Shown piece by piece: positions 25,203 through 32,393 of a stretch of 35,538 bases of DNA (position 1 is its first letter; the number at the start of each line of letters is the position of its first letter). Made by a program: the position numbers and the translations under genes. This DNA is from Oligoflexia bacterium. GTDB lineage: Bacteria > Bdellovibrionota > UBA1018 > CAIPTA01. A model generated the notes under the pieces. It worked only from the letters and a program-made list of their open reading frames with translations. It had not been told where the DNA came from and did no database searches. Where the stretch lies: NCBI GenBank assembly GCA_903867855.1, contig CAIPTA010000086.1, forward strand, positions 1 through 35,538. Direction: 5' to 3'.

Positions 25203-26769
25203 GAGAATTCTTATACCATATACCGCATGGCTTTGGGCAGCTCTAGGCGGACTAATTTACTGCCTCTGCTTTCCGCGCTGGGATATATTCGTGTTAGCCC
25301 CACTAGTAATGCCCTGCTACTTAGCGTCGATTCATCGGCTCGGGTCTGGGAAACAAGCTCTCTGGATTGGCTTTCTAATTAGTTCCATTATTGCCATTGG
25401 CGGATTTCACTGGATCGTATTTGTTTCGGAAAACTTTGGTGGACTCCCCCTCCCCGGCGCCCTCGCCATGCTCTTCGCGTATTGCATCGTGGCGGCTCCG
25501 CAAGTTTATGCATTTTTTTGGCTAGGATTTCACTTCCGATTTGAAGTGGAGCGTCTTCCGCTTTGGCTGCGTCCGCTTTTTTGGGCTTTTCTTTACGTGG
25601 CACTCGAATTTATCGCGCGGCAAATTAAGATTTTTCCAGAGCACCTTGGCAATACGATGATCGGATTTCTCCCACTAGCGCAGGCGGCAAGCTTAGGCGG
25701 AGTGAGTCTGCTTAGTTTTGTGCCTCTATTTTTGGGCGCCACCTTTTTCTACCTCGGAAAAGAAAAAATGCGTGCCCTGCCCATTTTTGCAGCGAGCGTA
25801 TTTCTCCTATTGATCCTTTGCATATGGGGCAAATCAGAAATGGCGCGAGTGAAAAAACTCCCAACCCACCCACTCAAAATTTCCATGCTCCAGGCTAATA
25901 TCGGCGACATGGATAAGGTGGTTTCCGAAAGCGGCAATCGCCAAGCGATCGATACCGTAATCAATCGCTACTTGAATTTGGCTACGGCGCATCCTGAGGC
26001 GGATCTCATCATATGGCCGGAAACGGCCTACCCGCTTGCCTTTCCAGCCAGAGCAAGTTTAGGCTATTCCCCCTACGCTCAAGGATATGCGAACCTAGTA
26101 ATGGATCGCGCGAAGTTACTCAAAAAGAGCATGCTCCTTGGGGGCTATGAGCAAGAAAAGGGGCGCGATTATAACTCCGCGCTCCTCGTGGGCGCAGATG
26201 GTAAGGCGCAAGGCTCCTACCGAAAAGTGCATCTACTTATTTTTGGGGAATGGATGCCTCTCGCCAATATTTTTCCAAAGCTGAAGGAGTTAAATCCCCA
26301 GATGGGTGATTTTGGTGAGGGGGAAGGCGCAGTGCCCCTACAGTGGACGCATGATGGAACAAGCACTCTCTTAGGTATTACCATTTGCTATGAATCCTTG
26401 ATCCCAGAATACATGAGAGCGCTTGCGGTGCGCGGCGCCGATTTTTTTCTCAATATCACCAACGATTCCTGGTTCGGCCCCACCTTCGAGCCTTGGCAGC
26501 ACCTCCAGCTAGCGAGTCTCCGCACGATTGAAAATCGCAAACCCATGGTACGCGCCACCAATACCGGGCTTAGCGTAGTGATCGATAGTACCGGTAAAAC
26601 CATCACCATGGGCCCCCTTTTCGAGGCCTCCGCAATCCAAGCTGAAGTAGCCATACCCGATAAATCCAATTCTCCGAGCGTTTATCTGGTGGTAGGAGAG
26701 CTATTTGCTTGGATGAGCATCGCAATTTCCACTCTGCTCCTCTTCACTCTTTGGCGCCGTAAAACTTAA
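25201..26769 (+). CDS. lnt: Apolipoprotein N-acyltransferase
   Basis: About 522 residues from ATG 25201, chosen because GGAG precedes it at good spacing and the first membrane helix begins at once; a longer frame would add 12 polar residues. Several transmembrane helices (about 5-215) precede a periplasmic nitrilase-like domain with the catalytic Glu274 in WPETAYP, Lys342 in YRKVHLLIFGEWMP and Cys396 in TICYESLIPEY. The enzyme adds the third acyl chain to lipoproteins, consistent with the lipoproteins in this window. The last helix is near the C-terminus. Followed after 31 bp by an RDD-protein gene on the same strand. Confidence 0.96.
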   Translation: MRILIPYTAWLWAALGGLIYCLCFPRWDIFVLAPLVMPCYLASIHRLGSGKQALWIGFLISSIIAIGGFHWIVFVSENFGGLPLPGALAMLFAYCIVAAPQVYAFFWLGFHFRFEVERLPLWLRPLFWAFLYVALEFIARQIKIFPEHLGNTMIGFLPLAQAASLGGVSLLSFVPLFLGATFFYLGKEKMRALPIFAASVFLLLILCIWGKSEMARVKKLPTHPLKISMLQANIGDMDKVVSESGNRQAIDTVINRYLNLATAHPEADLIIWPETAYPLAFPARASLGYSPYAQGYANLVMDRAKLLKKSMLLGGYEQEKGRDYNSALLVGADGKAQGSYRKVHLLIFGEWMPLANIFPKLKELNPQMGDFGEGEGAVPLQWTHDGTSTLLGITICYESLIPEYMRALAVRGADFFLNITNDSWFGPTFEPWQHLQLASLRTIENRKPMVRATNTGLSVVIDSTGKTITMGPLFEASAIQAEVAIPDKSNSPSVYLVVGELFAWMSIAISTLLLFTLWRRKT

Positions 26770-26800
26770 GCAAAAATAGGTGCCTCCCGATAGGTTTCCT

Positions 26801-27298
26801 ATGGAAGCCATTTCCCTAAGCACCCCATCCGAAACCAATTCCTTACAGCTCGTGCAAAGCCCTGCCACACCGGCAAGCTATATGCGACGAATTGGAGCCT
26901 ATTTAGTGGATCTATTCGTAATTGCACTCCTGCACTTTTCTACTAATTTAATTTTTGTTTTAGTTTTAGATCGGATCTTTCCGCACTCGGCAAAGAATTT
27001 TGTGCTTAGTGAAAATTTCAGCACCTACTCACAGGCAAGCGATCTCTTCTGTTACTTAGGCTATTTCACTTTAACGGTTTGGTATTTCAACGGCTTTACC
27101 GCAGGGAAACGTCTCTTTCAAATCCGTATTTCTACGCATGAAAGCGAGATTAGCTTAAAACAAGCTTTATTTAGAACTGTGTCCTATGGATTAAGCTATC
27201 TCACGCTATCTTTCGGGTTTCTGCTGCCGCTCTTTCGCAAAGATCAGCGTGCACTGCACGATCTGCTAGCCCAAACAACGGTAAGCGAATACCGCTAG
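26801..27298 (+). CDS. RDD family membrane protein
   Basis: About 165 residues from ATG 26801; a GTG seven codons earlier is the alternative. RDD proteins are small membrane proteins of unclear, possibly transport-related, function. The family signature is here: MRRIGAYLVDLFVIALLH in helix 1, then FNGFTAGKRLFQIRI, and the closing KDQRALHDLLAQT. Three to four transmembrane helices are visible. AGG lies 7 bases before the ATG within a short hairpin (ATAGG, TTT, CCTAT). Cotranscription with lnt is likely. The stop overlaps the convergent zinc-finger gene stop by 4 bp. Confidence 0.85.
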   Translation: MEAISLSTPSETNSLQLVQSPATPASYMRRIGAYLVDLFVIALLHFSTNLIFVLVLDRIFPHSAKNFVLSENFSTYSQASDLFCYLGYFTLTVWYFNGFTAGKRLFQIRISTHESEISLKQALFRTVSYGLSYLTLSFGFLLPLFRKDQRALHDLLAQTTVSEYR

Positions 27299-28176
27299 TG
27301 TAAAAAACTAGAGGTGCTTCCGTCGCTACCCTCTCGTAGCACGCCTCGGCGATAGCGCTGCACCATAGCGAGATCCTTCGTAGGAAAGCTATAGATCACG
27401 CGCCAAGATTCTCTACCCTCGGCTTGCTCATCATAGGTACAAATCACGATATAGTGTAGATTTTCATCCTCTTGGGAAATTAAAGTGAGCAGCGTATTTT
27501 CGCCCTCATCCTGCAGCTCCCAAACCTCATTTGGATTCTCAATCGTTTGCTCTAGGAGATGGGCATACTCTTCAAATTCCTGCTTTGGAATATCCGTAGC
27601 ACTTCGATGGCGCAGCATATCCTCTTCGATCGCTTGGCCCTGGCGAGAGAGAAAATCATCTTTCAAACCTGCAGTCACTTCCGCTGTGCTAGGAGGATTC
27701 ACTTCAGAGTCTACATTGGAAATTTCAAGCTGTTCGCCGCGACGGAACTCTTCCACCATCTTTTTATCGCGCGTGGGAAACGAGAGCAGCAAGTAAGTGG
27801 GCTCTAGTTCTAAACAAAAACACATCACGATATAGGTGAACTTTCCGCCTTCATTCATGAAATTTGCCATGAAGAAGTGGATAGACTCTCCGTTTTCATT
27901 TTCCTCTAGCCAAACTTCATCTGGATTGCTCAAGCAGAGAGGAGCGTAGCTCTCAAAGGCGGCAAAATCACTCTCGGGAATATCGTGAGCATCCCGAATG
28001 CCGAGCATTGTAGTCTTATAAAATTCCGACATGGGATCATAGAAGGCGCGGATACACTTTTCATTACAAAAGAAGCGATTCGAGGATTCCTCGACATAAA
28101 CAATTTTGTCGTCATTGGCCAAAACCTTGCGACAACTCTGGCAGAAATCTGCGTACTTAAAGCGCTTTTTACTCAT
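27295..28176 (-). CDS. Zinc-finger protein with two tandem copies of an unknown domain
   Basis: About 293 residues from ATG 28176, which has GGAGGGG 5 bases upstream; a longer frame upstream is not supported. The N-terminal finger is FCQSC (Cys12, Cys15) and FFCNEKC (Cys37, Cys41), CxxC-21-CxxxC, like MYM/TRASH-type fingers. Two homologous domains follow, at about 62-150 and 190-285. Each runs DIP then xxF, NPDEVW or NPNEVW, a YIVMC or YIVIC strand, SFPTRDKKMV or SFPTKDLAMV, and an RRG ending. Function unknown. The NPxEVW...SFPT pattern faintly recalls BECR-type RNase-fold domains, but I see no catalytic residues to support it. Divergent from the small-protein/Hsp20 operon. Confidence 0.7.
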   Translation of the reverse strand: MSKKRFKYADFCQSCRKVLANDDKIVYVEESSNRFFCNEKCIRAFYDPMSEFYKTTMLGIRDAHDIPESDFAAFESYAPLCLSNPDEVWLEENENGESIHFFMANFMNEGGKFTYIVMCFCLELEPTYLLLSFPTRDKKMVEEFRRGEQLEISNVDSEVNPPSTAEVTAGLKDDFLSRQGQAIEEDMLRHRSATDIPKQEFEEYAHLLEQTIENPNEVWELQDEGENTLLTLISQEDENLHYIVICTYDEQAEGRESWRVIYSFPTKDLAMVQRYRRGVLREGSDGSTSSFLH

Positions 28177-28315
28177 CTGCCCCTCCGGCCCCCTGCACCT
28201 GTTTAAAGTGTAGCATGATCTCTTGCAGAATCGTCTATTTCTTCTATACACTGAGAGTGAGGGAAGAATCTTCAGGATGAAGATTCTAGAAAACTGCAAT
28301 GGAGGCAGTGGTCTC

Positions 28316-28615
28316 ATGATCTACGTAAACCAGGAACAACTGGACCAGGTGAAGTATCTTTTAGAGCGCTCTGCGCAAGGCGTGCACATATTGTTCGACG
28401 CCAATACCATTCGCAGAATTGCCTCGAAAAAAGAAGCTAAAGAGCGCGTGGAAAAAGCAGAAAAACTGCTAGAGCAAATGATTCTCTGCCCGAGCATTAG
28501 CGGCAAAAAAGCCTTCCTAGAAACTCTCGATGCCGAAACTCATGATGATGTGGCCCGCGTTTACTTTAATATCGTGCAGAACTCCGCCCAAGAAAGCCAA
28601 GGATTCACCCAATGA
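28316..28615 (+). CDS. Small helical protein coupled to the Hsp20-like gene
   Basis: About 100 residues from ATG 28316 (MIYVNQEQLD), with GGAGG 10 bases upstream. A longer frame from 28223 exists but has poorer initiation and a low-complexity start. The protein is mostly helical and charged (KEAKERVEKAEKLLEQM), soluble, and without a recognised family. Its stop overlaps the start of the coiled-coil/Hsp20 gene (ATGA), so the two are made together and may work together in protein quality control (inference). Confidence 0.65.
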   Translation: MIYVNQEQLDQVKYLLERSAQGVHILFDANTIRRIASKKEAKERVEKAEKLLEQMILCPSISGKKAFLETLDAETHDDVARVYFNIVQNSAQESQGFTQ

Positions 28616-29319
28616 GTGTTGATCGAGTTAGCGATAATAACGCTAGTTTCGAACAAGCCCAGCGCTTCGCGGATCGCAATCGTGCCATCGAAGACCAAAT
28701 GAAGGCATTGGAAACAGAGCGCGCTCGGCTCGAAGTGGAGCGACATAAATTAACCGTCGACGAAGAAAATAAAACAGACGGAATTCTTGTAGATATATCG
28801 AAGCAAGGCGAGCAACAAGCCAGCACTCTTCAGAAAGCGAACTCCGCTCGCATCCAGGGCATTAAGCAGCTCGGGCAGGAAAATTTTGATAAGCTCGCCA
28901 ACGATACAGCCAAGCGGATTGGCGAACTCAACACGGAAGCCGCTAACCAAATTCAGAACATCAGGTTGTCTCAGGCAGATAAATTGGCCTTCGTTTCGAA
29001 ACAATCGGAAGATCCTTTTTACCATCTCGCCACTTTCAATCCAGCGATGAGCGAAACTCCTGAGAACTATGAAATTAAAGTGGCACTGCCACCGCATGAA
29101 GCGAAAAATCTTTTTGTGGCTGCTGAACCAAGACAGGTGAGACTCTCGCTCGCGCGCACCTTTCAAGATTCCGAGAAAACCGCTGCCAATATGCAGACAA
29201 AATCGAGCAGCTACCAGACCATCACAGAAAGCATTCAAATACCTGGTAGCTTTGACCCCAAACGAATAAGCCGTGAATACGCCGATGGCATACTCACGGT
29301 TAAATTACCAAAAGTGTAA
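28612..29319 (+). CDS. Coiled-coil protein with C-terminal Hsp20/alpha-crystallin-like domain
   Basis: A 235-residue protein. Residues about 12-125 are charged heptad-rich helix (RNRAIEDQMKALETERARLE and on). Residues about 140-235 resemble a small heat shock protein core: ENYEIKVALPPHEAKNL, a middle strand region with VRLSLARTF, then SIQIPGSFDPKRISREYADG and the closing GILTVKLPK, a hallmark of Hsp20 domains. Typical Hsp20 proteins have a short N-terminal arm, so this long coiled coil is unusual and could set oligomer size or tether it to something. AAGGA sits 8 bases before the ATG. The C-terminal IxI tail seems absent. Stop lies 7 bp from the convergent gene. Confidence 0.75.
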   Translation: MSVDRVSDNNASFEQAQRFADRNRAIEDQMKALETERARLEVERHKLTVDEENKTDGILVDISKQGEQQASTLQKANSARIQGIKQLGQENFDKLANDTAKRIGELNTEAANQIQNIRLSQADKLAFVSKQSEDPFYHLATFNPAMSETPENYEIKVALPPHEAKNLFVAAEPRQVRLSLARTFQDSEKTAANMQTKSSSYQTITESIQIPGSFDPKRISREYADGILTVKLPKV

Positions 29320-29326
29320 TTGAAAA

Positions 29327-29701
29327 CTATTTCTTGGTGAGAGATTCAAGCTCAGACAAAAGAAAGCGAAGCTTTTCATGCGCATCAGTCATTTCGCTTA
29401 AGCTCTTCTTTAAATCGTTCATAGGCTTGGCGCGATCACGCATGGCGCGCTCTTCCGCTTCACGCACTCCCATGGGAACGGTAAAGTTACGCTCACCACC
29501 GCTCAATTCTTTGGGAGTAAATTTTTCAATCTTCGCTTGGTCTTGATCTGTTTCTTTAAGTACGCGGGAATTTAGGGCGCCAGCTTTGCGTTCGGCCACA
29601 AAGGGAGCATCAGGTTCAGCATCTTTTGCTTTCTTATAAAGCTCATAGATATTGGAATAAACAAAAGTGATACCTTGGGATTTATCTAAATATGCCGACA
29701 T
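29327..29701 (-). CDS. Hypothetical soluble protein
   Basis: A 124-residue protein with no signal peptide. It is charged, with a helical C-terminal third (MNDLKKSLSEMTDAHEKLRF) and a central region rich in Lys, Glu and Gly. No family recognised. It has an excellent ribosome site (GGAGG, 6 bases before ATG 29701). The 269-bp gap to the divergent HD-GYP gene should hold its promoter. Likely a cytoplasmic protein of single-gene context. Confidence 0.75.
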   Translation of the reverse strand: MSAYLDKSQGITFVYSNIYELYKKAKDAEPDAPFVAERKAGALNSRVLKETDQDQAKIEKFTPKELSGGERNFTVPMGVREAEERAMRDRAKPMNDLKKSLSEMTDAHEKLRFLLSELESLTKK

Positions 29702-29737
29702 CGTATCCTCCGCATTAACTTCTACTACTGAGCCAAG

Positions 29738-29753
29738 TCTCGTAATTTCGAGA
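29738..29753. repeat. Short inverted repeat upstream of the 124-residue protein gene
   Basis: TCTCG and CGAGA flank TAATTT in the divergent intergenic region 29702-29970. It might be an operator for one of the two divergent genes. The rest of this gap shows no clear promoter for the HD-GYP gene, though an AT-rich stretch occurs near 29910. Confidence 0.2.
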
Positions 29754-29970
29754 TCAGCCGCTTACCGCAATTACTCAACGTAGACTACTAGAGCAAGCAC
29801 GATGCCAGTTGAGTAAAGTCTTAGATAAGAAGTTTAATGCCCTGTTTTTAAAAGTGTTTTTCCAAGGCCCGGCCCGACTGTATCCAAAACGACAGCCTCT
29901 AAAATGTATATTATTTAGGCAGGTGCCTGGGCACTTAGCAAAGCGTCTACTTTTATGTCATACTTTATCT

Positions 29971-31014
29971 ATGGGTGCTGCAGAAGCATACAATCCAAAT
30001 CCTATTGAGGGCTCAGACCCCGTTAGTCGCTCGCTCAATGAGTTCTATCAAGAGCTGAGCCCTAGCAATCAAGAGCCCTATATCTCACTGCGGATTCATT
30101 TAATTCGCCCCGATGTCGTTCCATCAGTTTCTTTTTTCGTAAAGCGCGGCAAACGATTTCGCATTTTTCGTGATGCCAAGGAAACCTTTGCTGCGTCTGA
30201 AATTCAAAGTCTGCTTGATGCGGGTATTGAAAAAATTTATTTGAACCGCTCTGATGCTGGCGCTATCAGACAATACCTCGAAGTATTCTTACAGAACTCC
30301 GAGAACAATGAGATTGTACCCATGGAGGCGCAGGTGGGCCTCATGCGTTCGGCCGCTGTGCGGATGACGGAAGAGCTCTTCGACAATCCAAGCCCAGAGA
30401 ATATTCGCAAAGGAATGAAGGTTGTTTCTGGATTTGTGAACCTCCTCGTGCGAGATCCAAAAGCCTTTTATTACCTTATTCGTCTCTCTTCTCACGATCA
30501 TTATACCTTCCAGCACTCTGTGGGTGTAGGGCTCAACTCTATCGCGCTCGGCAAGAAGTTAAAGTTCTTCACCAATGAAGATCTAGCTGAACTTGGAATC
30601 GCTGGGCTTTTACATGATATTGGCAAAACAAAAGTTAACCCAGGCATCATCAATAAGGCGGGTCCGCTCGATAAGAATGAGTGGGAAGAAATGCGCCAGC
30701 ACTCCACTTGGGGCTGGGAACTCGTAAAAGATAATAAGGATGTTGGCCAACGCGCAAAGCTCGCCATACTCCATCACCACGAGGAAAATGCAGGCGGTGG
30801 CTACCCTCATGGCCTCATGGATAATCAAATTTCCGTATTCGCCAAGATTGTAACCATTGGCGATATTTTTAATGCGCTCACTACTGACCGCACCTACTCG
30901 AAGGCGAAAACTCCCTTCGATTCCTTTAAACTCATGCAACAAGTGATGATGCACAAATTAGACAAACAACTTTTTACTGAACTCGTCATGATCTATGGCG
31001 GAAAATTAGAATGA
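29971..31014 (+). CDS. HD-GYP domain protein, probable cyclic-di-GMP phosphodiesterase
   Basis: About 347 residues from ATG 29971 (MGAAEAYNPN). A longer frame begins with TTG at 29809 and its extra residues look non-coding. The N-terminal domain (about 20-130) is of unknown type, with strands and IEKIYLNRSD as in other HD-GYP sensors. The HD-GYP domain has HDIGK (His215, Asp216), upstream DHYTFQHSVGV, and HHHEENAGGGYPHG (268-281), retaining the GYP triad. Such enzymes linearise cyclic-di-GMP and thereby tune motility, secretion or predation. No Shine-Dalgarno sequence is seen. The next gene begins within 12 bp, so it likely shares the mRNA that leads towards gspC and gspD. Confidence 0.9.
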   Translation: MGAAEAYNPNPIEGSDPVSRSLNEFYQELSPSNQEPYISLRIHLIRPDVVPSVSFFVKRGKRFRIFRDAKETFAASEIQSLLDAGIEKIYLNRSDAGAIRQYLEVFLQNSENNEIVPMEAQVGLMRSAAVRMTEELFDNPSPENIRKGMKVVSGFVNLLVRDPKAFYYLIRLSSHDHYTFQHSVGVGLNSIALGKKLKFFTNEDLAELGIAGLLHDIGKTKVNPGIINKAGPLDKNEWEEMRQHSTWGWELVKDNKDVGQRAKLAILHHHEENAGGGYPHGLMDNQISVFAKIVTIGDIFNALTTDRTYSKAKTPFDSFKLMQQVMMHKLDKQLFTELVMIYGGKLE

Positions 31015-31025
31015 AGGAAAAACAT

Positions 31026-31757
31026 ATGAAAAAACAACTTAGCCTAGCGCTCCTCACTCTATGTTGGTCAGGAATCTCTTTTGCAGACTTCGATGTGCCA
31101 AGTGATGCCGTTAAAGTAGCGGGAACCACTAACGCGAACGCGATTTATTCTGTGGAAGTTCCAAACTCGAATAATCAAGCGGATTATGTGAGCTGGTTTG
31201 ATGCACAGGCCGAGGCAGAACGAAAAAATGTGATGACACAATGGGCGAAGCTTCATCCCAGCAGCCAAGCGCAGTGCATTTGGGTGCCGGGCGCTTTTAG
31301 CTTTAAGAAAATAGATGATTCGCACTATAAAGTGCTTTGCTATGCAGGCAAGGGCGGCAAAGCGCTGTCGCATATGATGCAATACGATATCGACTATAAT
31401 TATTTACCATCAGGCTGCATGCCGGATGATGGCGCCTTAAATCTTCACTTTAAGGATGCTTTCTCCAGGAACTCCACGCAGGCGAAAATGTATTATCGAC
31501 AAATCGTTGGGAGCTGCCAGCTTCAAGTGCGCGCACACGACATGAGCTCTCCACAGGCAGCCATTTCGGCGATATACAGCCTCTCTCCTGAGGCCATTAA
31601 TAAGGCTGTATTGAACGACGACTCGCTCCAGCCTTACCTGGCTAAAGGTGCCGACTCCAAATCCGTGAATTCTTCCAAAAGCGGCAAACCATCCTCGGGC
31701 AGCTTGATGGATGATGATGGATTTTCGAATCCAGCAGCCACAGGAAAAGCGAACTAA
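31026..31757 (+). CDS. Secreted protein of unknown function
   Basis: About 243 residues from ATG 31026, with AAGGA 7 bases upstream; an alternative ATG at 31011 overlaps the HD-GYP stop. The signal peptide is MKKQLSLALLTLCWSGISFA. Four or five cysteines (for example QAQCIWVPG, KVLCYAG, SGCMPDD and SCQLQVR) suggest disulfides. The C-terminal 45 residues are a low-complexity Ser/Gly/Lys/Asp tail. No family recognised. Placed between an HD-GYP gene and T2SS genes, it may be an accessory periplasmic component or substrate (inference). Confidence 0.75.
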   Translation: MKKQLSLALLTLCWSGISFADFDVPSDAVKVAGTTNANAIYSVEVPNSNNQADYVSWFDAQAEAERKNVMTQWAKLHPSSQAQCIWVPGAFSFKKIDDSHYKVLCYAGKGGKALSHMMQYDIDYNYLPSGCMPDDGALNLHFKDAFSRNSTQAKMYYRQIVGSCQLQVRAHDMSSPQAAISAIYSLSPEAINKAVLNDDSLQPYLAKGADSKSVNSSKSGKPSSGSLMDDDGFSNPAATGKAN

Positions 31758-31776
31758 AAAAGCTTAAGCTCCTGCA

Positions 31777-31798
31777 GACTGTCTCCGATGAGACAGTC
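31777..31798 (+). promoter_or_regulatory. Perfect 9-bp hairpin abutting a start codon
   Basis: GACTGTCTC and GAGACAGTC are perfect complements around the tetraloop CGAT, and the last base of the stem immediately precedes ATG 31799. No T-run follows, so it is not a standard terminator. A 10-bp palindrome, AGCTTAAGCT, lies at 31761-31770 just before it. The ribosome-binding region of the next gene falls wholly inside the stem. Confidence 0.6.
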
Positions 31799-32200
31799 AT
31801 GAAGGTTCTATACTACATTAGCAAACTGAGTCTCTACCTAGGTTTACTCTCCTATCCAATTAGCACGCTGGCCGGCTACACGGTATTCGGAGTGCGCAAC
31901 GAATTTCCCATGAATGATAGCCAGAAGCTATATCGCGATCTCTATGTGAACATGGGCACCGCCCAAGGCATCAAGGTAGGCTCGAAGCTCGATGTATTTC
32001 GCCTACTCAGCACAGCAGACCAACTCAATCAGAAGAATGGTCCGAATATTAACTTTCGTTTCGCAAAACTAAAAGTGATCCACGTGGAAGACAATACCGC
32101 TGTGGCTCGCGTGGTTGAATTCGTGCCAGGTGAAGAGATTCCAAACTTTGGCTATTCCGATGTGATGGTGGGCGATTCCGTGGAAGTTAGCCACCGCTAA
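31799..32200 (+). CDS. Small exported protein with FlgT-C-like fold
   Basis: A 133-residue protein with a signal peptide ending LAG. The mature part reads YVNMGTAQGIKVGSKLDVFRL, then FAKLKVIHVEDNTAVARVV, then VMVGDSVEV. That order (G-x-x-x-G-x-x-L-x-V, V-x-x-V-x-x-x-x-A-V-A-x-V, V-G-D-x-V) is the small beta barrel found at the C-terminus of FlgT and in other envelope proteins. Start ATG 31799; a hairpin ends at the base before it and no Shine-Dalgarno sequence is visible. It is followed by a candidate terminator and then gspC, so it may be linked to envelope machinery; the role is unknown. Confidence 0.65.
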   Translation: MKVLYYISKLSLYLGLLSYPISTLAGYTVFGVRNEFPMNDSQKLYRDLYVNMGTAQGIKVGSKLDVFRLLSTADQLNQKNGPNINFRFAKLKVIHVEDNTAVARVVEFVPGEEIPNFGYSDVMVGDSVEVSHR

Positions 32201-32201
32201 A

Positions 32202-32232
32202 GCCGGCCTTCCGACAAGTTGGCAATTTTTTT
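32202..32232 (+). terminator. Candidate intrinsic terminator
   Basis: GCCGGC (32202-32207) can pair with GTTGGC (32218-32223) through four Watson-Crick and two G-U pairs, followed by AA and seven T's. It sits just after the 133-residue gene and would separate it from gspC. The stem is weak, so efficiency is uncertain. Confidence 0.35.
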
Positions 32233-32339
32233 CACCCTCTCTCCTCCCCGCTTAGACAATTTGTCAAAACACAACATAGCGCTGCCCTTACGTTCATTTT
32301 TTTATATTTAATTTCAATAGCTTATCCAGCGCACAGCCC

Positions 32340-32369
32340 TTGATTTTTGGCGCCATCTTTGCATAGGAT
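32340..32369 (+). promoter_or_regulatory. Weak candidate promoter for gspC
   Basis: TTGATT and TAGGAT are 18 bases apart, each matching four of six consensus bases. Transcription would begin near 32376, just before AAGGA at about 32378 and ATG 32394. The other 140 bases of the gap hold an AT-rich stretch (32305-32325) and a short inverted repeat (32255-32265). Confidence 0.25.
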
Positions 32370-32393
32370 AGTTCTTGCAAGGATGCACCGCGA

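Noticed and set aside
27295-28176. Assigning the duplicated domain to BECR-type nucleases
   Set aside because: Only a vague NPxEVW...SFPT resemblance; no catalytic His/Lys/Thr set could be identified.
28177-28317. N-terminal extension of the zinc-finger protein
   Set aside because: ATG 28176 has a near-perfect ribosome site and the added residues are Arg/Cys-rich and non-conserved-looking.
28750-29238. A 162-codon minus-strand frame opposite the Hsp20-like gene
   Set aside because: Composition is unlike a real protein and it lies fully within the coiled-coil/Hsp20 coding sequence.
29809-29970. N-terminal extension of the HD-GYP protein
   Set aside because: It begins with TTG, has no ribosome site, and encodes a basic, low-quality stretch. 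ATG 29971 precedes the conserved part.
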